Counted from the stretch's first letter, positions 1 to 6,930 are shown. The stretch is 20,881 nucleotides of DNA from an uncultured Bacilli bacterium (GCA_905236935.1 CAJOQL010000035.1:1-20881), one strand, 5' to 3'. Made by a program: numbers and translations. Notes: a model not told the origin generated them from the letters alone.

Positions 1-53
1 AAAAATTAAAAATTTTTAAATTTTTGGGTTGCAAAAATCGTTTTAAACTGCCA

Positions 54-98
54 AACAAGTGAGAGGGATAAAAATTCTTTCTCACTTGTTCTTATTTT
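54..98 (+). terminator. Intrinsic terminator-like hairpin
   Basis: An 11-bp perfect stem, AACAAGTGAGA (54-64) with TCTCACTTGTT (80-90), has a 15-nt loop and is followed by CTTATTTT. It most likely ends transcription of a gene left of the window and separates it from the structured region that follows. Confidence 0.6.
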
Positions 99-480
99 GA
101 ACAATTAGTTCTTTGACAATTATTTTTAGAAATCATCAAATACTTTCTTATTACTAATTGGAAAACAATTAAAGCACATTAGTAAGTTCGCTTGACGATT
201 AAAACTTGACTATAAATATTAGGTTGCTCCTAATAATGCGATGACAAGTAATAAGGATAATGATACTTTCGCCTAGCCACAGACTCAAGCAATGGAGGCG
301 ACTCTGTGAGATCCACAGTTGAGGTGTAATTCCTATGGAACTAATTAGCAGTTAGTCGTTTGATGATTCATTATTTATAAAAAATTATTTTGGATGCCAG
401 TTGGGGTTAAACGAAAATATAATTTTAATATTTCTTCAAACTTTAATAAACAGCTGGTGTTCATTATTTATTGAAAGGAA
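99..480 (+). ncRNA. Candidate structured RNA or long 5' leader, family not recognised
   Basis: No ORF of note covers this stretch, yet it is less AT-rich than its surroundings around 269-345 and dense in complementary segments. Seen stems are CAATTAGT 102-109 with 153-160, TATTAGG 217-223 with CCTAATA 229-235 (5-nt loop), ACTTG 204-208 with CAAGT 245-249 enclosing it, and TCGTTT 356-361 with AAACGA 409-414. TCGCCT 269-274 pairs with AGGCGA 296-301, while CACAGA 278-283 pairs with TCTGTG 303-308. These two helices interleave, as in an H-type pseudoknot. A 12-bp direct repeat TTCATTATTTAT lies at 367-378 and 460-471. It could be an independent RNA or the leader of the gene at 487. The strand is assumed from the downstream genes. 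I do not recognise a known RNA family. Confidence 0.4.
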
Positions 481-486
481 AAGATA

Positions 487-687
487 ATGATAAATAGATA
501 TAAAATAAAAATTATAAAACAATGGGATTTTAATATAGATGCTAAAAATGCAGTAGAAGCAGAAAAACATGCAACTTATATATTAAATAATACTAAAATA
601 CTTGATCTACCAGAAGTTAAAAAAAGATTAATAATTAAAATAAAAAAAATACCCAAAAAAGGGGACTTTAATGAAGAAAATAATTGA
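487..687 (+). CDS. Small protein of unknown function, possible partner of the MazF-like gene
   Basis: This 66-residue protein starts at ATG after an AAGGA Shine-Dalgarno sequence. Its N-terminal half (RYKIKIIKQWDFNIDAKNAV, then EAEKHATYIL) looks like a beta hairpin followed by a helix, and the tail is very basic. The pattern of a strand pair, an 'AKNAVEAEKHA' helix and a further strand recalls small DpnD/PcfM-like proteins found on mobile elements, but this is only a resemblance. Its last 17 nt overlap the start of the MazF-like gene, so the two are co-translated. That position is where an antitoxin would sit, although no known antitoxin DNA-binding motif is visible. Function is not assigned. 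Confidence 0.6.
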   Translation: MINRYKIKIIKQWDFNIDAKNAVEAEKHATYILNNTKILDLPEVKKRLIIKIKKIPKKGDFNEENN

Positions 688-973
688 AAGTGGTTTATAT
701 TATGCTGATTTAAAAAGAATGACACCAATATTAGTGATACACTGTGATTATGAATCAGTTATAGCTATACCTGTGATAAAAAAAGAGTCAAAAGGTAGAA
801 ACAAAAATACACACATTAAAGTTAAAGAATTAAATAGAATTAGACCTAAATCTTATTTATTCTTAGAAAATGAAATAATACTTCATATCAATGATTTAAA
901 AGGATTTATATGTTTACTATCAAAAGAAGAAATGAGAAAAATCAATTCTATATTATTAAATATTAAAAAATAA
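671..973 (+). CDS. MazF/PemK-like protein (possible RNase toxin)
   Basis: This 100-residue protein starts at ATG 671 with GGGGA just upstream, inside the end of the preceding gene. The opening 'SGLYYADL', then 'TPILVIHCD', 'THIKV', 'FLENEIILHINDLKGFI' and a final helix 'LSKEEMRKINSILLNI' follow the order of elements in the MazF/PemK fold (GDIYYADL, RPVLIIQND, THV, LEQIRTID, final helix). In known members these are ribosome-independent mRNA endoribonucleases that stabilise plasmids and islands. The usual Arg of the 'RPVLII' strand is replaced by Thr here, and the 'EQIRTID' segment is divergent, so activity is uncertain. Inference: an addiction or regulatory module of the recombinase element. 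Confidence 0.5.
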   Translation: MKKIIESGLYYADLKRMTPILVIHCDYESVIAIPVIKKESKGRNKNTHIKVKELNRIRPKSYLFLENEIILHINDLKGFICLLSKEEMRKINSILLNIKK

Positions 974-1022
974 TTTTATTCATTAAAAAAATAAAAAATC
1001 ATAAGTTTAAAAAGGAGGATAC

Positions 1023-1136
1023 ATGAAAAATAATGAACTTGTAATATGTATTTATGATGATAAAGCAGCATCTATTAGTGAAAAAATGTTAGAAGCATTT
1101 GAAGTTTATTTAAAGTCAATACTAAAAAATAATTAA
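1023..1136 (+). CDS. 37-aa small protein preceding the recombinases
   Basis: This short ORF runs from ATG 1023 to TAA 1134-1136. A strong AAAGGAGGA site ends three bases before the start codon. The product begins MKNNELVICIYDDKAASISE and continues as a predicted helix rich in Glu, Leu and Lys (KMLEAFEVYLKSIL). The strand-then-amphipathic-helix layout and good ribosome binding site argue that it is translated. It lies 85 bp before the recombinase pair, so a role in recombination control is possible, but this is position only. I do not recognise the family. Confidence 0.5.
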   Translation: MKNNELVICIYDDKAASISEKMLEAFEVYLKSILKNN

Positions 1137-1221
1137 TTTGTACATTAGCAAAGATACTAATAATAAATTATAATATTATTGCTATGTAGAGATTGGTTAA
1201 GACTAGAAAGAGAGGTATGAA

Positions 1222-2805
1222 TTGATAAACTTAACTAATACTATATACAAAGCAGGTTTATATTTAAGACTTTCAATTGAAGACGAGAAAAAAGACTCAG
1301 AAAGTGGTAGTATAAAAAATCAAAGAGAATTTACAAAAGCATTTGCAGAAGAAAATAACATAAATATATATGACTATTACATAGATGATGGCTTTTCTGG
1401 TGGTGATTTTGATAGACCAGGATTTAAAAGATTAATTAATGATATTGAAAATCATGTTATTAATTGTGTAATAGTTAAAGATATGTCTAGACTAGGTAGA
1501 GAGTTCATTGAAACAGGAAATTACATTTTTAAATACTTCCCTGAACATAATATTAGATTTATTGCTATTCTTGATAATTATGATACTTTAACTCCAAATG
1601 GAACAGAAGACCTTTTGCCATTTAAAGCAGTTTTAAACGATATGTATTTAAAAGATATATCAAAGAAAATTAAAAGCGTTAGACATGATATGATGGCAAA
1701 AGGAGAATTTGTATCTGGAACAGTTCCATACGGATATAAAAGGTCAGAAAATAATAATAAGATATTAGTAATTGATGAATATGCCGCTAATATTGTTAAA
1801 AGAATATTTGATATGAAATGTGATGGCATAACTAATAATATGATAGCAAGAACACTAACTAATGAAGGAATATTACCTCCAGATGTTTATAGAGGTAAGA
1901 ACATCCCTAAAACAATTACAACTAACCTATGGAAATCTTGTACTATACAGCATATATTACAAAACGAAAATTATATTGGTACTTTAACACAAGGAAAATA
2001 TGAAAGAGTAAGTTTGAAATCTAAAAAGAAAAAATTATTACCAAAAAGCAAATGGGTAGTAATCAAAAATGCTTTACCTAAAATTATAAGTGATGAACAA
2101 TTTTCAAAAGTTAATACTTCAAAATGTACGACTGATATTAGATTCAGATCTTATGATTATTTATTAAAGGGAATAGTTAAATGTGCTGATTGTGGATGCA
2201 CAATGGGAGTTAGAAGAATTAAAAACAAAAAAGATTCTTCAATTATTACACCAGTATATATATGTAGAAATTATGCAAGATTTAGAAATAATGTATGTTC
2301 AATGCACTATTATAGGGAAGAAGATTTAAATGACATAGTTTTAAAAGAAATAAGAAACATATTATCAAAATATGCTAACAATGAAAAACTAGAAAAACAA
2401 TACGAAACATCAGTATGTAGCTTTGATGTATTAAAGGAATATGAAGATTCACTCAATAAAAGTAAATCAAAGATAATTACAATTGATAAAGCAATTAGTG
2501 ATTTATACAAAGATAAAGCAAGTGGAATATTATCTATTGATGAGTTTGCTAATATAAAAAAAGAATTAGAAACTGATAGAAAAGAAACTCAAAACAAAAT
2601 TTCTAGTTTAGAAATAGCAATTAACGAATCAAGAAATCTTTTTGCCGATGAAAAAACAAAGAAAAAATTGATTAATGATTTTCTAAAAGTTAAAGAACCA
2701 ACTAGGCAAATGATAAATACTCTAATAGATCGAATAGAAATATGCGAAGATAAAACTGTTAAAATTTATTTTAATTTTAATATTAATGGTGAAGAAAATG
2801 AATAA
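1222..2805 (+). CDS. Large serine recombinase 1
   Basis: A 527-residue site-specific recombinase of the large serine (resolvase/invertase) class. The N-terminal catalytic domain (about 9-160) has the YLRLS signature with nucleophile Ser18 and Arg16, then DDGFSG and VKDMSRLGRE. A recombinase domain (about 165-300) follows, then a zinc ribbon with Cys321, Cys324, Cys348 and Cys359, and a Lys/Glu-rich coiled coil near 405-470 that in this class guides integration versus excision. The start is a TTG at 1222 served by AGAGAGG. The nearby ATG at 1217 reads only ATG-AAT-TGA, and no other in-frame start precedes the catalytic serine. It is translated just ahead of a second recombinase that overlaps its stop. 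Likely role: integration and excision of the element ending in yabG. Confidence 0.92.
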   Translation: MINLTNTIYKAGLYLRLSIEDEKKDSESGSIKNQREFTKAFAEENNINIYDYYIDDGFSGGDFDRPGFKRLINDIENHVINCVIVKDMSRLGREFIETGNYIFKYFPEHNIRFIAILDNYDTLTPNGTEDLLPFKAVLNDMYLKDISKKIKSVRHDMMAKGEFVSGTVPYGYKRSENNNKILVIDEYAANIVKRIFDMKCDGITNNMIARTLTNEGILPPDVYRGKNIPKTITTNLWKSCTIQHILQNENYIGTLTQGKYERVSLKSKKKKLLPKSKWVVIKNALPKIISDEQFSKVNTSKCTTDIRFRSYDYLLKGIVKCADCGCTMGVRRIKNKKDSSIITPVYICRNYARFRNNVCSMHYYREEDLNDIVLKEIRNILSKYANNEKLEKQYETSVCSFDVLKEYEDSLNKSKSKIITIDKAISDLYKDKASGILSIDEFANIKKELETDRKETQNKISSLEIAINESRNLFADEKTKKKLINDFLKVKEPTRQMINTLIDRIEICEDKTVKIYFNFNINGEENE

Positions 2806-4357
2806 TTACACAGTAGCATATGTAAGATTATCACAAGATGATTTAGATAAGTATAAAGAGTTTTCAGAAAGCATATATAACCAGTTAGGTATAATTAAAT
2901 CATTTGCTAGTACAATGAACTTATCAATTGATAAAGAATATATAGATGATGGTTATTCTGGATTAAATTTTAATAGACCAGGATTTGAAGAATTAAAAAA
3001 AGATATTGAAGATGGTAGTATTCGAACTGTAATAGTAAAAGACTTATCAAGACTTGGTAGAAACTTTCTCGAAACTGCCTATTACATAAGCGAATATTTT
3101 AAAAAATATAATATTAGATTTATTGCAATTAATGATGAATATGATAGTGATAATGAAGAAGATGCGACAAAAGAAATATTATTAAATATTCGTACAGTAA
3201 TAAATGATAGATATGCAAGAGAAACAGGTCAAAAATTAAAACAAGTTTTTGATTCTAAAACAAATGAAGGACAGTTTATAGGATTTCAAGCACCATATGG
3301 TTATAAGATTAAAAAAATAAATAATTACAGAACACTAGAAATAGATGAATATGCTGCAACAATCGTCAAGCGAATATTTACCGAAATAGCAAGTGGAAAA
3401 AGTAGAGAAGAAGTAGCTAAGATGCTAAATGAAGAAAAAGTAGTTCCACCTATTATTTATTTAAAAATGACACCAAGCAAAAATAAAGCATATTATTATG
3501 ATTGGTCTGGAGCTGTTATTTATAGAATATTAAAAAACAAAACATATACAGGAAAAATAGTAAAAAGAAAGAGTGTAAAAAAAGACTATTATCAAAACAA
3601 AAGAAAATATATTGTTCAAAGAGATCGAGAAACAATCGATAAATGCCACCCTGCAATAATAACTGATGAATTATTTGAAGCAGCTAATAATCGTTTAAAG
3701 CAAACTAAGAGAAGAATAAAAAATGATTATAATGGTGTTTTGGGTGGATTAGTTTACTGTGGTGAATGTGGCAGAAAAATGTTACCAATACCAACTAGAA
3801 AAAGTGGAGAAAGACTAAGATATTATTTTCAATGTACTAATGTTATCAATAGAGTGCATTGTCATAGAAAATGTATATGTGATGAAAAATTATTAAGAAT
3901 AATTACTTTCACAATAAACGAATTAATTAATACCTATGTAGATGAAGATGAAATAGTTAATAATACTACTAAAGATATACTAAAAAAAGAAAGAAACAAT
4001 TTGAAAATCTCCAATATAAAAGAAAATATAGAACTGCATACTAATAATATAAAAAAATTATATATGAGAAAAACTAATGGTGATATTAGTTTAGAAGAAT
4101 TTATGAAATTAAAAGATGAAGAAACATTAAAAAAGAAAAAGTTAGAATCAGAACTAAAATCTTTAATAGAAACTACTAATATAGATTTAAGAAAAAAAGA
4201 AATAATGGAAAAATATCATATGTTTCTTAATAATGATAGTTTTATAAATGAAACTATAAATTATTTTATAGAACGCATAGATTTATACAAAGATAAAACA
4301 ATTAAAATTTCATTTAAATTCGGACTAGGAGAGCCAAAAAGAATAAAATTATTTTAG
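2798..4357 (+). CDS. Large serine recombinase 2
   Basis: A 519-residue second large serine recombinase. I place the start at ATG 2798, since GGTGAAG lies six bases upstream; the in-frame ATG at 2786 has no ribosome site. The gene overlaps the first recombinase by 8 nt, so translation is coupled. From this start the catalytic motif YVRLS gives Ser12 and Arg10. DDGYSG and VKDLSRLGRN follow, then the recombinase domain, a zinc ribbon with Cys321, Cys324, Cys346 and Cys355, and a charged coiled coil. The two recombinases share layout but are clearly diverged, so they are not a recent duplication. Pairs are known from SCCmec (CcrA/CcrB), where both are needed; whether that holds here is unknown. 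It is the last gene before the element's right end. Confidence 0.92.
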   Translation: MNNYTVAYVRLSQDDLDKYKEFSESIYNQLGIIKSFASTMNLSIDKEYIDDGYSGLNFNRPGFEELKKDIEDGSIRTVIVKDLSRLGRNFLETAYYISEYFKKYNIRFIAINDEYDSDNEEDATKEILLNIRTVINDRYARETGQKLKQVFDSKTNEGQFIGFQAPYGYKIKKINNYRTLEIDEYAATIVKRIFTEIASGKSREEVAKMLNEEKVVPPIIYLKMTPSKNKAYYYDWSGAVIYRILKNKTYTGKIVKRKSVKKDYYQNKRKYIVQRDRETIDKCHPAIITDELFEAANNRLKQTKRRIKNDYNGVLGGLVYCGECGRKMLPIPTRKSGERLRYYFQCTNVINRVHCHRKCICDEKLLRIITFTINELINTYVDEDEIVNNTTKDILKKERNNLKISNIKENIELHTNNIKKLYMRKTNGDISLEEFMKLKDEETLKKKKLESELKSLIETTNIDLRKKEIMEKYHMFLNNDSFINETINYFIERIDLYKDKTIKISFKFGLGEPKRIKLF

Positions 4358-4429
4358 GAATATTTAATAAGAGATAAAAAGTTAAAAATAAGAAACAAAA
4401 GTTGTATAAAAAATGGCAAAATAATAAGT

Positions 4430-4476
4430 TGCCAATTATTAAAAGTCATTGACTTACTTAACAAAAGTCGCCAGAT
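4430..4476. other. Inferred right attachment junction of the serine-recombinase element in yabG
   Basis: Similarity to YabG begins at the Asp codon at 4474; upstream codons in the same frame (Lys-Ser-Pro) do not fit the family and reach a TAA at 4459-4461. The junction is therefore near 4471-4476. The flank holds imperfect inverted repeats, AAGTC/GACTT (4443-4447 and 4451-4455), and a direct repeat AAAAGTC (4441-4447, 4463-4469). GGCAA 4415-4419 and TTGCC 4429-4433 form a further hairpin. Short imperfect repeats around a 2-3 bp core are typical for large serine recombinases. The left junction is not in the window, so the core cannot be fixed. Confidence 0.55.
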
Positions 4477-4995
4477 GGTGATTCCGAATACTTAAATAGA
4501 TGCTTAAAATATTATAAAGAACACAAACTTCAGGCCATCGGTAAAATTATAAAAGAAGAAGATTTACCAATAAAAGTACTAAAGTTTTTAAAAGAATTTG
4601 ACCCAGATATTTTAATAATAACTGGTCATGATGCTTATTACAAAAAGAAAGGTAATAAAAATGATTTGAAAAATTATAAGAATTCAAAATATTTCTGTGA
4701 AGCAGTAAAGCAAGCTCGTAAATATGAAAAAAATCATGAAAAATTAGTAATTATAGCTGGTGCTTGTCAAAGTGACTATGAAGAATTAATTAAATGTGGT
4801 GCTAATTTTGCATCAAGCCCTAAAAGAGTAAATATCCATGCTTTAGATCCAGCTATAATTGCTACTAACATAGCATTAACTAATAAGCAAGATACTATAG
4901 ACTTAATTACATTATTAAATAAAACTAAATATGGTTCAGATGGAATGGGAGGAGTCATTGGAAATGGACTTATGTATGTGGGGTATCCACGATGA
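4474..4995 (+). pseudogene. yabG: yabG 3' part, spore-coat protease gene interrupted by the element
   Basis: The frame encodes the last 173 residues of YabG, the mother-cell cysteine protease that processes spore coat proteins; the full protein is about 290 residues. Recognisable blocks are DGDSEYLNRCLKYYK, PDILIITGHDAYYKKKG, NSKYFCEAVKQARKYE, IIAGACQS, GANFASSPKRVNIHALDP and a Gly-rich tail. The His of TGHD and the Cys of GACQS, the presumed catalytic pair, are present. There is no start codon: the frame runs into TAA at 4459. A TTG at 4666 lies in the middle of the conserved region and is not a natural start. The stop overlaps the veg start (ATGA). The body is intact with no frameshift, which fits a gene that can be restored by excision rather than an old decaying remnant. 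Confidence 0.85.
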
Positions 4996-5201
4996 TTGAT
5001 TCTATTAAAACAGAAATAAAAAATCATTTAAATACAGAAGTAAAAATTATCTCTAAAGAAAATCGTAATCGTAATGAAGTATTTTATGGTTACATAGTCG
5101 AATATTATTCACATGTATTTATTGTATCTAACGGAATTGACCGAAAAAGCTATTCATACAACGATATTCTTAGCAAAGATATTTCATTAACATTTTTATA
5201 A
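4992..5201 (+). CDS. veg: Veg family protein
   Basis: This 69-residue protein matches the Veg family in length and pattern: an N-terminal helix 'IDSIKTEIKNHLN', a central 'NRNEVFYGYIVEYYSHVFIV' strand region and the end 'KSYSYNDILSKDISLTFL'. Veg is a short, widely conserved protein of low-GC Gram-positives that in Bacillus subtilis sits beside yabG and has been linked to biofilm control and early spore outgrowth. Here it follows yabG with a 4-nt ATGA overlap, so its translation was coupled to yabG. Because the element cuts yabG, any promoter upstream of yabG no longer reads into veg directly. It may depend on transcription from the recombinase genes. Confidence 0.88.
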   Translation: MIDSIKTEIKNHLNTEVKIISKENRNRNEVFYGYIVEYYSHVFIVSNGIDRKSYSYNDILSKDISLTFL

Positions 5202-5206
5202 AACTA

Positions 5207-5235
5207 TTGCATTTTTCAATAAAAGGCTTTAAAAT
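5207..5235 (+). promoter_or_regulatory. Probable sigma-A type promoter of spoVG
   Basis: TTGCAT (5207-5212) and TAAAAT (5230-5235) are separated by 17 bp, about 30 bases upstream of the spoVG start. No clear sigma-H pattern, as used for spoVG in Bacillus subtilis, was seen. Confidence 0.5.
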
Positions 5236-5267
5236 TAAATTAGCGAACATATGGAAGGAGTGATGTT

Positions 5268-5522
5268 ATGCAAATTACATCAGTAAATGTACGTAAAGTT
5301 GAAAAAGAAGGATCTCACATGAAAGGACTAGCTTCAGTGTTAATAGATGACGCTTTTGCAGTTCATGATATCCGTATAATTGAAGGAGAAAATGGACTAT
5401 TCATCGCAATGCCAAGCAGAAAAACTGCTACAGGTTATAGAGACATAGCTCACCCTATCAATTCAGACGTACGTAAACAATTTGAAGATGCTATTTTTGA
5501 AGAATACAATAAAGCGGCTTAA
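5268..5522 (+). CDS. spoVG: SpoVG, RNA-binding regulator
   Basis: This 84-residue protein is the usual core length of SpoVG. It contains the family blocks 'ITSVNVRKV', '[20 protein letters not shown]' , '[10 protein letters not shown]', 'YRDIAHPIN' and '[12 protein letters not shown]'. SpoVG proteins bind RNA and DNA and affect septation during sporulation, capsule and virulence genes. The start is ATG 5268 after AAGGAG; the nearby ATG at 5263 is out of frame. The gene has its own promoter-like sequence and ends in a strong terminator, so it is probably monocistronic. In Bacillus subtilis spoVG also lies close to yabG and veg. Confidence 0.97.
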   Translation: MQITSVNVRKVEKEGSHMKGLASVLIDDAFAVHDIRIIEGENGLFIAMPSRKTATGYRDIAHPINSDVRKQFEDAIFEEYNKAA

Positions 5523-5547
5523 GTTCACTAATATGTGAACTTTTTAT
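5521..5547 (+). terminator. spoVG terminator
   Basis: AAGTTCAC (5521-5528) and GTGAACTT (5535-5542) form an 8-bp stem with a 6-nt loop, followed by TTTTTA. The stem includes the last bases of the spoVG stop codon. Confidence 0.85.
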
Positions 5548-5595
5548 ATTCATAAATTTATACACTTCCTAATATATTTTACTAGGAGGCTCATA

Positions 5596-5877
5596 ATGGA
5601 TAAAATGATAGATGTTCCAGCATTTACACATGTATTAAAATTAAATGACCGAAAAAACATAATTATAAGTGGTATTAAAAAAATAATAAACTTTGATGAT
5701 AAAGAATTTAACTTAGAATCAATAATGGGAAATATAGTAATTAAAGGTGAAAATCTTGAAATGATTAAACTTGATACCTTAGAAGGAAATGTTTCTATTA
5801 AAGGAAAAATTAATTCATTTACATACACCGATGTAATAACCAAAGATAATAGTATCCTTATGAAATTATTTAAATAA
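5596..5877 (+). CDS. yabP: Sporulation protein YabP
   Basis: This 93-residue protein matches the YabP/YqfC family: 'HVLKLNDRKNIIISGIKKIINFDDKEF' followed by 'GNIVIKGENLEMIKLDTLEGNVSIKGKINSFTY'. It is a small beta-rich protein made in the mother cell and needed for sporulation in Bacillus subtilis. A strong AGGAGG lies eight bases before ATG 5596. The last base of its stop is the first base of the yabQ start (TAATG), giving translational coupling. The order yabP-yabQ-divIC matches Bacillus subtilis. A sigma-E type promoter would be expected in 5548-5580, but I could not make a convincing match. Confidence 0.9.
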   Translation: MDKMIDVPAFTHVLKLNDRKNIIISGIKKIINFDDKEFNLESIMGNIVIKGENLEMIKLDTLEGNVSIKGKINSFTYTDVITKDNSILMKLFK

Positions 5878-6116
5878 TGTCTCAATTTATTCAAATATTA
5901 ATATCTCTAACCTTAGGATTTATTTATGGTTTTATTTTTAAATATATCTCAAAATCAAAACTATTAACTTGTTTAATCACTATTTTTTTAACTTTTAGCT
6001 ATATATATTTAATGTTTATTTTAAATTTAGGCATCATAAATTATATTTTAAAATTAAGCATAATAAGTGGCTTTATTTTATACATTAAAGTGTCAAATTA
6101 TAAAAAAAGGATGTAA
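5877..6116 (+). CDS. yabQ: Sporulation membrane protein YabQ, short form
   Basis: This 79-residue protein is almost entirely hydrophobic, with about three membrane segments (roughly 3-24, 29-50 and 53-72) and a short basic tail (NYKKRM). 'SQFIQILISLTLGFIYGFIF' is typical of the YabQ N-terminus. In Bacillus subtilis YabQ is about 210 residues and is needed for spore cortex formation; here only the membrane core is present. Its location directly after yabP, with the codons overlapping by one base, and before divIC supports the identity better than sequence alone. Whether the short form is normal for this lineage or a truncation cannot be decided here. Confidence 0.75.
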   Translation: MSQFIQILISLTLGFIYGFIFKYISKSKLLTCLITIFLTFSYIYLMFILNLGIINYILKLSIISGFILYIKVSNYKKRM

Positions 6117-6132
6117 AGTTATAAAAAAACAC

Positions 6133-6160
6133 TTTCACAAGTAATTATAAATGCTATAAT
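6133..6160 (+). promoter_or_regulatory. Probable divIC promoter with extended -10
   Basis: TATAAT at 6155-6160 is preceded by TGC, an extended -10 element. TTTCAC at 6133-6138 is a weak -35 at 16 bp spacing. Confidence 0.55.
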
Positions 6161-6182
6161 TTAACCTAGGAGAGTGTTTAGC

Positions 6183-6485
6183 ATGGGAAAAATTACTAAA
6201 AAAGATAAACGCAGATGTTTAATATGGTCTATGTTAATAGTAATAATTATTTCATATTTAGCAGTTTTTTCCTTACATTACTGGAATCAAATATTTATTA
6301 ATCGTGAAGAAAAGATTAAATTAGAAAAAAATTATAATAATTTATTAAAAGAAGAAGAAGAATTAAAAGCCCAGATAACTAAATTACAAGATCCAGAATA
6401 TGCAGCAGAGTATGCCAGAGAAAAATATATGTTATCTAAAGATGGAGAAGTAAATATTAAACTTCCAGAGGAAGTTGATAATTAA
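6183..6485 (+). CDS. divIC: Cell division protein DivIC/FtsB family
   Basis: This 100-residue bitopic membrane protein has a basic cytoplasmic N-terminus (KKDKRR), one membrane segment (about 14-35) and an outer coiled coil (about 42-70). It then shows the septum-formation-initiator signature 'LQDPEYAAEYAREKYMLSKDGEV'. DivIC/FtsB forms a complex with FtsL and DivIB/FtsQ in the divisome. I take ATG 6183 as the start because AGGAGAG (6168-6174) lies eight bases upstream; the in-frame GTG at 6174 is part of that ribosome site. The end of the gene carries the -35 element for the tmRNA promoter. Confidence 0.93.
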   Translation: MGKITKKDKRRCLIWSMLIVIIISYLAVFSLHYWNQIFINREEKIKLEKNYNNLLKEEEELKAQITKLQDPEYAAEYAREKYMLSKDGEVNIKLPEEVDN

Positions 6486-6503
6486 CTCCAAATGTGATAT
6501 TAT
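6475..6503 (+). promoter_or_regulatory. ssrA promoter
   Basis: TTGATA (6475-6480) and TATTAT (6498-6503) are spaced by exactly 17 bp, with TGA just before the -10. The mature tmRNA 5' end at 6513 lies ten bases downstream. The -35 is inside the end of divIC. Confidence 0.7.
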
Positions 6504-6512
6504 CTAATACAC

Positions 6513-6868
6513 GGGGCCGTTTTTGGTTTCGACAAAAGTAGATTTTGTTTTATGTGCAAGTGGTTGCTGACCTAATCAGCAAAAACAGTTAAAATAACTG
6601 ACAAATTTAATTTTAATACTGAACTAGCATTTGCCTAAGTTGGCATAGGTTCACTTAATATAAGTTAGTTCTACAGAGCTTATATTGGGTTCATAATAGT
6701 AGAATATGTTTAATAGATTGCTTAGTTTATTAAATGAATATTTATAAGCTTAGTTAGTAATTCTTTAGATAGTTTGTGGCTTACTAATGAAATAAAAAAT
6801 TATCTAAACTTGTAGATCATACTATGAAATACTTTTGGACAGCGGTTCAAACCCGCTCGGCTCCACCA
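6513..6868 (+). ncRNA. ssrA: tmRNA (ssrA), tag peptide (A)DKFNFNTELAFA
   Basis: The 5' end GGGGCCG pairs with CGGCTCC before the encoded CCA (6866-6868), giving the 7-bp tRNA-like acceptor stem. GGTTTCGACA near the 5' end and GGTTCAAACCC in the T arm are typical. Aligning with the Bacillus subtilis tmRNA as I remember it places the resume codon at GAC 6600-6602, after ATAACT. The frame then encodes DKFNFNTELAFA and stops at TAA 6636-6638. tmRNA with SmpB frees stalled ribosomes and adds the tag for proteolysis. The LAFA end and DK start resemble Mollicutes tags more than the ALAA of Bacillus. The RNA is in one piece (not permuted) and lies directly after divIC. Confidence 0.97.
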
Positions 6869-6881
6869 AATTTATATTTAA

Positions 6882-6930
6882 CTCGAACTTTTTCGAGATA
6901 GTAAAACGACTTGTAAAAAAGTCCTTTTTA
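6882..6930 (+). terminator. Tandem hairpins after tmRNA
   Basis: A first hairpin CTCGAA (6882-6887)/TTCGAG (6892-6897) is followed by GACTT (6908-6912)/AAGTC (6919-6923) and CTTTTTA. The second is a plausible intrinsic terminator. The first closely resembles the hairpin after the tRNA-Cys near 20577. Confidence 0.6.

Noticed and set aside
1578..1829. Antisense ORFs within the recombinase genes (also 2310-2510)
   Set aside because: They lie fully inside strongly supported genes on the other strand, have no ribosome sites and are hydrophobic shadow translations.
4666..4995. A separate 109-aa gene starting at TTG 4666
   Set aside because: YabG similarity runs in the same frame back to 4474 without a stop, and the TTG lies within a conserved block, so it is only the tail of a cut gene.
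5550..5894. Antisense 114-aa ORF across yabP
   Set aside because: yabP is well supported on the plus strand with a strong ribosome site and conserved order.
6579..6638. tmRNA tag starting at GCA 6579 (19 residues)
   Set aside because: It is in frame, but comparison with the Bacillus subtilis tmRNA puts the resume codon after ATAACT, at GAC 6600, giving the usual tag length.
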